Shown here piece after piece: positions 12,504 through 17,257 of a DNA stretch of 17,257 nucleotides; the stretch's first letter is position 1, and every line of letters starts with the position of its first letter. The stretch covers positions 1 through 17,257 of the forward strand of contig CABUGR010000001.1 of the NCBI GenBank assembly GCA_902491135.1, given 5' to 3'. Source of the DNA: an uncultured Collinsella sp. (GTDB lineage: Bacteria; Actinomycetota; Coriobacteriia; Coriobacteriales; Coriobacteriaceae). The position numbers and the translations under genes are program-made. A model generated the notes under the pieces. It saw only the letters and a list, made by a program, of their open reading frames with translations, did no database searches and had not been told where the DNA came from.

Positions 12504-13724
12504 ATGGCAAATAAGAAAAAGAACTCCGAGGCCGCGCCGACGCCCGAGCAGCAGGCCCGCGCTGCCTCCAGCTCTCGCAAGAAGCAGCGCAAGACGTACG
12601 TGTCTAAGACCGTCAAGATCGTCCTGGTGGTCATCGGCGTGCTGGCGATGCTGCTTTCCGTCTCGGCGATGGCGTGCTCCGGCCTTATGTCGCAGGCCGA
12701 GGACACCTCGGGCTACAAGCTGACCGGCGGTGTTGCTGCTACTATCAACGGCACCAACCTCACCGAGGACACCGTGACCAAGCAGATCATGAGCATGCGC
12801 ACGTCCTACGGCTACACCAAAGACAAGGACTGGGCGCAGTATCTGGTCGACAACGACCTCACGCCCAAGAAGTACCGCAAGCAACTCATCGACTCCTATG
12901 CGCAGCAGATTCTGCTTCAACAGGCACAGAAGGAGAACGGCGTGACGGTGTCGGACGAGGAGGTCGAGAAGGCTTGGAAGGACGCGTGCAAGAGCGCGGG
13001 CGGTGTCAAGGCCTTTAAGAAGACCCTCAAGACCTACGGCTATACCGAGGACACCTACAAGGACTCGCTCAAGGAGAGTCTGGCGCAGCAGAAACTCAAG
13101 GATGCCGTCGCGCCCACGAGCAAGCCCAAGGACAGCGAGATTGTCGATTACATCAACGAGAACCTGTCCAACTACAATGACGCCCGTCGCTCGTCGAATA
13201 TTCTGATCAAGGTCGATTCCGACGCTTCCGACGAGGACAAGGCCGCCGCCAAGGCCAAAGCGCAGGAGTGCTTGGACAAGATCAACTCCGGTGAGCTGAG
13301 CTTTGAGGACGCCGTTGAGCAGTACTCCGAGGACACCGGTTCCAAGGAGAAGAAGGGCGATGTGGGCTGGGATAAGCTCACCACTTTCGTCGACAGCTAC
13401 CAGACGGCGCTCGAGGGGCTCAACAAGGGCGACGTGAGCGAAGTCGTCGAGTCGACCTATGGTTACCACATCATCAAGTGCACCGACTACTTCCATGTCG
13501 ATAATCAGGTCGATGACATCAACCAGGTGCCCAAGGCCATCAAGAAGTACGTCTCCAACGTGGTGAAGACGCAGGCGGCCAGTACTGCATATAGCGAGTG
13601 GCAGGAGCAGTACAAGAAGGGCGCCGACATTACCGTCAACCCCATGCCCAAGGACGTACCCTATAACGTGAGTCTGAAGGGCGTCACCAAGAGCTCGACC
13701 GACGATTCGTCGACGACTGAGTAA
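12504..13724 (+). CDS. Membrane-anchored parvulin-type peptidyl-prolyl isomerase (PrsA/SurA-like foldase)
   Basis: A 406-residue predicted extracytoplasmic folding factor. A basic, Ala/Ser-rich N-terminus (1-37) precedes one membrane helix (about 38-60) ending SAMACSG. This could be a poor lipobox (Cys58), but the long N-region favours a plain anchor. A SurA/PrsA-like helical region follows (about 72-205), with many K, Q and E residues. The rotamase domain (about 226-328) shows ILIKV, SFEDAVEQYSED, KGDVGW (284-289), LNKGDVSEVVES and YGYHIIK with His322. The first parvulin histidine position (usually xxHIL) reads SSNIL, with Asn232. The tail is Ser/Thr-rich. Start 12504 has GAAAGG at 12492-12497; an upstream in-frame start at 12405 lies in the repeat and is rejected. 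Probable cotranscription with the YqeY gene 54 bases on. Confidence 0.87.
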   Translation: MANKKKNSEAAPTPEQQARAASSSRKKQRKTYVSKTVKIVLVVIGVLAMLLSVSAMACSGLMSQAEDTSGYKLTGGVAATINGTNLTEDTVTKQIMSMRTSYGYTKDKDWAQYLVDNDLTPKKYRKQLIDSYAQQILLQQAQKENGVTVSDEEVEKAWKDACKSAGGVKAFKKTLKTYGYTEDTYKDSLKESLAQQKLKDAVAPTSKPKDSEIVDYINENLSNYNDARRSSNILIKVDSDASDEDKAAAKAKAQECLDKINSGELSFEDAVEQYSEDTGSKEKKGDVGWDKLTTFVDSYQTALEGLNKGDVSEVVESTYGYHIIKCTDYFHVDNQVDDINQVPKAIKKYVSNVVKTQAASTAYSEWQEQYKKGADITVNPMPKDVPYNVSLKGVTKSSTDDSSTTE

Positions 13725-13729
13725 TCATG

Positions 13730-13755
13730 GGGCGGTGCTCGCGCGAGTGCCGCCC
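13730..13755. repeat. GC-rich hairpin between foldase and YqeY genes
   Basis: GGGCGG (13730-13735) through CCGCCC (13750-13755) folds on itself as a near-complete palindrome with two G-U pairs and a tiny loop. ACGCTATTAG follows rather than a T tract, so it is more likely an intraoperon hairpin than a terminator. Confidence 0.5.
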
Positions 13756-13778
13756 ACGCTATTAGAGAGGATTTGCAG

Positions 13779-14222
13779 ATGACCAACGAAGAGCTGCAGA
13801 AGGAAATGATCGCGGCCATGAAGGCCAAGGACAAGGTTCGCCTGTCCATCATTCGCCAGGTCAAGGCCGAGGTGAAGAATATCGAGGTTAACGAGCGCCG
13901 CGATGTGACCGAGGAAGACGTCAACAGCATGATCAAGCGTCTGATTAAGCAGACGAGTGAGACGCTGGAGATGTCCATCAAGGCCGGCACCGACCAGGAG
14001 CGTACCGACAACCTGACCGAGCAGGTCAAGATTCTGGAGAGCCTGCTGCCCGCGCAGGTTTCGGGTGAGGAACTCGAGGCCCTGATCGAGCAGGTCATCG
14101 CCGAGCTGGGCGCGACCTCTAAGAAGCAGATGGGCCAGGTCATGGGTGCACTCGGCAAGGCCACCGGTGGCAACTTCGATAAGCCTGCGGCTGCCAAGAT
14201 TGTTGGCGCAAAGCTTGCCTAA
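13779..14222 (+). CDS. GatB/YqeY domain protein
   Basis: A 147-residue all-helical protein of the YqeY family. Its parts match in order: EMIAAMKAKDKVRLSIIRQV (9-28), a region around DVTEEDVNSMIKRLIKQ, then ESLLPAQVSGEELEALI and the C-terminal domain with TSKKQMGQVMGAL and GGNFDKPAAAKIV. The family shares the tail domain of GatB and may bind tRNA, but the cellular role of stand-alone YqeY is not settled. Start 13779 is preferred because GAGAGG (13765-13770) is eight bases away, whereas a TTG at 13773 would be two bases away. It is followed by the terminator at 14250. Confidence 0.93.
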   Translation: MTNEELQKEMIAAMKAKDKVRLSIIRQVKAEVKNIEVNERRDVTEEDVNSMIKRLIKQTSETLEMSIKAGTDQERTDNLTEQVKILESLLPAQVSGEELEALIEQVIAELGATSKKQMGQVMGALGKATGGNFDKPAAAKIVGAKLA

Positions 14223-14249
14223 GGGCGGTCGACACATAGTTGATGTTGA

Positions 14250-14281
14250 GGGGCGTGACCATTACGGTCGCACCCCTTTTT
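14250..14281 (+). terminator. Rho-independent terminator after the YqeY gene
   Basis: GGGGCGTGACC (14250-14260) pairs with GGTCGCACCCC (14266-14276), with one mismatch and one G-U pair, around an ATTAC loop. Five T residues follow at 14277-14281. Confidence 0.85.
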
Positions 14282-14290
14282 GCTGGGCTG

Positions 14291-14365
14291 GGCACTCGTT
14301 GGGGACAGACTTAAATGAGTGCCCAATGAGCAGGTACTCATTTAAGTCTGTCCCCAATGAGTGCC
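14291..14365. repeat. Double GGGGACAG hairpin element in inverted orientation (locus C)
   Basis: The 30-base left arm (14291-14320) and right arm (14336-14365) are reverse complements with one mismatch, around a 15-base spacer. Each arm also contains a smaller unit. On the plus strand GGCACTC (14291-14297) and GAGTGCC (14317-14323) flank the loop GTTGGGGACAGACTTAAAT. On the minus strand the same unit recurs across 14333-14365 with one stem mismatch. A direct repeat of GAGTGCC...GAGCAGGT also recurs (14317-14335 and 14359-14376). No T tract follows. Confidence 0.88.
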
Positions 14366-14436
14366 AACGAGCAGGTGGAAGGTTGCGGGTTCTTTACGGG
14401 AATGTAGTGTGGGCTGCGGAAACGTGGTTCTTTCCG

Positions 14437-14442
14437 TACAAT
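14437..14442 (+). promoter_or_regulatory. Candidate -10 box for the amino-acid ABC operon
   Basis: TACAAT lies 36 bases upstream of the ATPase start. No convincing -35 hexamer occurs at 16-18 bases spacing. The terminator and hairpin element upstream make a separate promoter here necessary. Confidence 0.45.
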
Positions 14443-14477
14443 AGTTCAACTCGTGTAAACGCAGGGAAGGGACATTC

Positions 14478-15209
14478 ATGGCAGACATGATCGAGATCAA
14501 GCATCTCAACAAGTACTTTGGCGACCTGCATGTGCTCAAAGATATCAATCTCACCGTCAAGCGCGGCGAGAAGCTCGTAATGATCGGGCCCTCCGGTTCG
14601 GGTAAGTCGACGCTCATCCGCTGTGTCGATTATCTTGAGGAGCCCACGTCGGGCGAGGTCGTCATCGACGGTACGCCGCTCACCAAAAAGAATCACCTGG
14701 AGATGGCTCGCAAGTATAGCTCCATGGTGTTTCAGCAGTTCAACCTGTATCCCAACATGACGGTGCTCGGCAACCTGACGCTCGCGCCCATCAAGCTGCA
14801 AAAGAAGAGCAAGGAGGAGGCGACCGAGGTCGCCATCGCCGCGCTCAAGCGCGTTGGCATGGCGCATAAGGCCGGCGAGTATCCGCAGAACCTCTCGGGC
14901 GGTCAGCAGCAGCGCATCGCCATCGCCCGTGCCCTGTGCACCAAGCAGCCCATCATCCTGTTTGACGAACCGACCTCGGCGCTCGACCCCGAGATGGTCC
15001 AGGAGGTTCTGGACGTTATGATTGAGCTCGCGCAGGAGGATATCACCATGATCTGCGTGACGCATGAGATGGGCTTTGCGCGCCAGGTGGCCGACCGCGT
15101 CATCTTTATGGAGGACGGCCGCATCCTGGAGGAGGGCACGCCCGAGCACTTCTTCGATAACCCCGAGAACCCGCGCTGCCGCGAGTTCCTGTCCAAGATT
15201 CTGCACTAG
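14478..15209 (+). CDS. Polar amino-acid ABC transporter, ATP-binding subunit (GlnQ/HisP type)
   Basis: This is the cytoplasmic ATPase that drives the importer encoded by the next three genes. It has 243 residues, standard for the family. Motifs in order are Walker [10 protein letters not shown] (37-45), Q-loop VFQQFNLYP (84-92), signature LSGGQQQR (139-146), Walker [12 protein letters not shown] (160-170) with catalytic Glu164, and H-loop VTHEMGFA with His196. The [12 protein letters not shown] and [19 protein letters not shown] segments are characteristic of the PAAT (glutamine/glutamate/histidine) subfamily. GGAAGGG at 14465-14471 supports the start. The substrate cannot be fixed from the ATPase. 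First gene of a four-gene operon, with eight bases to the binding protein. Confidence 0.95.
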   Translation: MADMIEIKHLNKYFGDLHVLKDINLTVKRGEKLVMIGPSGSGKSTLIRCVDYLEEPTSGEVVIDGTPLTKKNHLEMARKYSSMVFQQFNLYPNMTVLGNLTLAPIKLQKKSKEEATEVAIAALKRVGMAHKAGEYPQNLSGGQQQRIAIARALCTKQPIILFDEPTSALDPEMVQEVLDVMIELAQEDITMICVTHEMGFARQVADRVIFMEDGRILEEGTPEHFFDNPENPRCREFLSKILH

Positions 15210-15217
15210 GCGCGGTG

Positions 15218-16093
15218 ATGGACATGACGGATATGACGAGGGCGGCCGTGTCGCGCCGTCACTTTTTGCAGCTGGCTGGCGCCGGCATGCTCGCGCTGAC
15301 GGGGACCGCGCTTACCGGTTGCGGCAACTCCACCAGCGGCGAGGGCTCCGACAAGGGGTCCAAGCTTGCGGCCATCAAGTCGCGTGGACATCTGAATGCC
15401 GGCGTTAAGAAGGACGTTCCCGGTTACGGCTATTACGACACCGCCAAGGGCCGCTTTGAGGGCATGGAAGTCGATTTGTGCTACCAGATCGCCGCTGCCG
15501 TCTTTGGTGTGAGCTACAAGGATGCCCGTGCCCAGGAGCTTGTCGAGTTTACCGACGTAACGCCCAAGACGCGCGGCCCGCTGATCGATAATGGCCAGCT
15601 CGATGTGGTCGCGGCGACCTACACCATCACCGACGAGCGCAAGAAGAGCTGGGATTTCTCGACGCCGTACCGCACCGACTACGTGGGACTCATGGTCAAG
15701 AAGCGTTCGGGCTTTACCTCGATTGAGGACCTGGACGGCAAGGTCATCGGCGTGAGCCAGGGTGCTACCACGCAGGGCCTCATCGAGCAGATGATCAAGG
15801 ACAACGGCTTTAGCTGCAAGCCCGAGTTTAGGGCCTTTAGCGGCTACCCCATCATCAAGAGTTCGCTCGACGCCGGCAATATCGACGTCTTTGCCATGGA
15901 CCGCTCCACGCTGGCCGGTTACATGAACGAGACCGTTGAGCTGCTGCAGCCCGAGGTCAAGTTTGGCGAGCAGGGCTACGGCGTGGCGACCAAGAAGGGC
16001 TGCGACCTTTCGGCCGTGGTCGATCAGGTGATTTGCGATCGTCTGGCCGATGGTTGGCTCGACCAAGAGGTCAAGACCTGGGGTCTTGTATAG
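15218..16093 (+). CDS. Amino-acid ABC transporter substrate-binding lipoprotein (family 3), Tat-type signal
   Basis: A 291-residue extracellular binding protein that delivers substrate to the permeases. The signal peptide has a twin-arginine motif, SRRHFLQLAG (12-21), a hydrophobic core, and lipobox LTGC with Cys35 as the probable lipidation site. A Ser/Gly linker follows. The mature region matches SBP family 3: HLNAGVKKDVPGYGYYD, FEGMEVDLCYQIAAAVFG, LDVVAATYTITDERKKSWDF, DLDGKVIGVSQGATT and DAGNIDVFAMD. These fit polar amino-acid binders; the ligand is not determinable. The start is uncertain: GTG 15215, ATG 15218, 15224 and 15233 are all in frame, with only a weak site near 15208, and all keep the signal intact. 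The permease follows after 25 bases. Confidence 0.92.
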   Translation: MDMTDMTRAAVSRRHFLQLAGAGMLALTGTALTGCGNSTSGEGSDKGSKLAAIKSRGHLNAGVKKDVPGYGYYDTAKGRFEGMEVDLCYQIAAAVFGVSYKDARAQELVEFTDVTPKTRGPLIDNGQLDVVAATYTITDERKKSWDFSTPYRTDYVGLMVKKRSGFTSIEDLDGKVIGVSQGATTQGLIEQMIKDNGFSCKPEFRAFSGYPIIKSSLDAGNIDVFAMDRSTLAGYMNETVELLQPEVKFGEQGYGVATKKGCDLSAVVDQVICDRLADGWLDQEVKTWGLV

Positions 16094-16118
16094 GCGCATC
16101 GTCCAAGGAAGGAATCAA

Positions 16119-16865
16119 ATGCTCGAAGGATTGTTTGACGCCGACCGCTGGTCGACGACATTTCAAAACATGGGGCCCTTCTGGGAGGGCTTTGGCGTGA
16201 CACTGCAGGTGGTCGTTGCCGGTCTGCTGCTGTCGCTGGTGCTGGGCACGCTGCTGGGCGTGTTCTCTACCACTCGTTCGCGCGTGCTGCGCGCCATAAG
16301 CCGCGTGTACGTGGAGTTTTACCAGAACACCCCGTTGCCCGTGCAGGTGCTCTTTATGTACATGGCCGGACCGCAGTTTTTGCAGGCCATAACCGGTGCC
16401 GACCAGCCGGTGCGCATCGCGCCGTTCGTGCTGGGCTTCTTGGGCGTGGGCCTGTATCACGCGGCCTACATCTCGGAGGTCATCCGCACCGGTATCGAGG
16501 CGGTTCCGCGTGGTCAGATGGAGGCGGCCCAGAGCCAGGGCTTCACCCGTGCGCAGGCGTACTGGTACATCGTGCTGCCCCAGACGTTCAAGATCATTCT
16601 GCCGCCGCTGTGCAACCAGGCGCTTAACCTGGTCAAGAACACGTCGGTGCTGGCGCTTGTGGCCGGCGGTGACCTTATGTACCGTTCCGACAACTTTGTG
16701 AGTCTGTACGGTTACCTGCAGGGATATATCGTCTGCTGCCTTATGTACTTCATTATCTGCTTTCCGCTTGCCATGCTGGTGCAGTGGCTCGAGCGCCGCT
16801 CCAAGGAGCGTCCGCGCGGCGTGAGCCTGGCCGAGCTGGGGCTCGACAACGTAGAGGAGGCCTAG
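16119..16865 (+). CDS. Amino-acid ABC transporter permease (HisM/GlnP family)
   Basis: An inner-membrane permease subunit of 248 residues with about five helices. A periplasmic-side N-terminus leads into GVTLQVVVAGLLLSLVLGTL (26-45). The EFYQNTPLPVQVLFMY segment (66-81) is typical of the PAAT family. The EAA loop that contacts the ATPase is GIEAVPRGQMEAAQSQGF followed by YIVLPQ (about 125-155). LVKNTSVLALVAGGDLM follows. Start 16119 is chosen for the AAGGAAGG site just upstream; an in-frame start at 16050 would overlap the binding-protein gene. The second permease starts three bases after its stop, so the pair probably forms a heterodimer. Confidence 0.95.
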   Translation: MLEGLFDADRWSTTFQNMGPFWEGFGVTLQVVVAGLLLSLVLGTLLGVFSTTRSRVLRAISRVYVEFYQNTPLPVQVLFMYMAGPQFLQAITGADQPVRIAPFVLGFLGVGLYHAAYISEVIRTGIEAVPRGQMEAAQSQGFTRAQAYWYIVLPQTFKIILPPLCNQALNLVKNTSVLALVAGGDLMYRSDNFVSLYGYLQGYIVCCLMYFIICFPLAMLVQWLERRSKERPRGVSLAELGLDNVEEA

Positions 16866-16868
16866 CGC

Positions 16869-17257
16869 ATGGAAATCTTCAACGCGACCAACCTGCTCTA
16901 CATTTGGGGCGGCTTTGTTAAGACGATCGAGATCTCGGCGCTGTCGATCTTTTTCTCGCTCATCTTTGGCACGGTGCTGGCGCTCGTTAAGAGCTATGCG
17001 CCCCGCCCGTTCCGTATTTTGGTGAGCGCCTATATCGAGCTGTTCCGTTGCACGCCAAATCTGCTGTGGATCCTGTTTATCTACTTTACGGTACAGGGTT
17101 TGGACATTGTGATTTCGACCATCGCCTTTACGCTGTTTACCAGCGCTGTTATGGCCGAGATTGTGCGCGGCGGCCTCAACTCGATTCCGCGCGGCCAGTT
17201 TGAGGCAGCGCAGAGCCAGGGCTTCGGCTTCTTTGCCACCATGCGCTACATCATTCT
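16869..17257 (+). CDS. Second amino-acid ABC transporter permease (3' truncated by window)
   Basis: The frame stays open from ATG 16869 to the window edge, giving 129 complete codons. The protein begins MEIFNATNLLYIWGGF, then a helix around TIEISALSIFFSLIFGTVLA. ELFRCTPNLLWILFIYF corresponds to the ELFRxTPLL segment of the family. The EAA loop is GLNSIPRGQFEAAQSQGFG and continues to the edge. It is homologous to the permease just upstream and is separated from it by only three bases. PAAT importers commonly use such paired permeases. Roughly the last 80-100 residues are expected beyond the window. Confidence 0.92.
   Translation, partial: MEIFNATNLLYIWGGFVKTIEISALSIFFSLIFGTVLALVKSYAPRPFRILVSAYIELFRCTPNLLWILFIYFTVQGLDIVISTIAFTLFTSAVMAEIVRGGLNSIPRGQFEAAQSQGFGFFATMRYII

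Noticed and set aside
12486..13496. Minus-strand open frame (336 codons) opposite the foldase gene
   Set aside because: It lacks a ribosome binding site and recognisable motifs, and is explained by strong third-position GC bias in the real gene on the plus strand.
13730..13755. GC hairpin after the foldase gene as a terminator
   Set aside because: No T tract follows, and the YqeY ribosome binding site comes about ten bases later. It is recorded as a repeat instead.
1..17257. tRNA, rRNA, CRISPR array or intact insertion sequence
   Set aside because: No tRNA cloverleaf, rRNA sequence, regularly spaced repeat array or transposase frame was recognised on either strand.

Overview
The window looks like chromosome from a high-GC actinobacterium of the class Coriobacteriia, most likely Collinsella or a close relative. 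This is inferred from gene content and sequence style (purFMN cluster, class B sortase, abundant PTS genes, CmpB-type membrane protein, short intergenic hairpins with a GGGGACAG core); no database comparison was made. Composition is uneven. Positions 1 to about 4300 (PTS, regulator, esterase, toxin-antitoxin) are clearly less GC-rich than the housekeeping genes that follow, so the left end reads as an accessory segment.

Layout. Positions 1-2093: the 3' end of a mannose/sorbose-family PTS IIC gene, a complete IID gene, and a convergent GntR/UTRA regulator that shares its stop-codon bases with IID. 2094-3276: an alpha/beta-hydrolase (acetyl-esterase type) divergent from the regulator, ending in a strong terminator. 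3429-4225: a Phd/YefM-RelE/ParE toxin-antitoxin operon with a perfect 11-bp palindrome beside the antitoxin ribosome binding site, and a terminator after the toxin. 4314-4401: a perfect 30-bp inverted repeat with no gene. 4428-6548: purE, a class B sortase and a divergent MoaE-fold protein, closed by a bidirectional terminator. 6570-7799 (minus strand): a multi-pass CmpB-family membrane protein. 8047-11791: the de novo purine operon purF-purM-purN with its own terminator. 11869-12333: an orphan galactitol/fructose-type PTS IIA. 12504-14281: a membrane-anchored parvulin-type foldase and a GatB/YqeY protein. 14437-17257: a polar amino-acid ABC transporter (ATPase, Tat-type lipoprotein binding protein, permease, second permease cut by the window edge).

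How the genes work together. PurE, PurF, PurM and PurN supply four steps of IMP synthesis; purK, purD, purL and purH are not in the window. The PTS, GntR regulator and esterase form a plausible regulated cassette for uptake and trimming of an esterified sugar, but the substrate cannot be read from the sequence. The ABC genes form one tight operon.

The most unusual structure is a set of intergenic hairpins at about 9763-9803, 12348-12436 and 14291-14365, with a decayed copy near 7845. Their loops share a GGGGACAG core while their stems differ in sequence yet remain self-complementary. This looks like a dispersed small element with covarying arms, possibly mobile.
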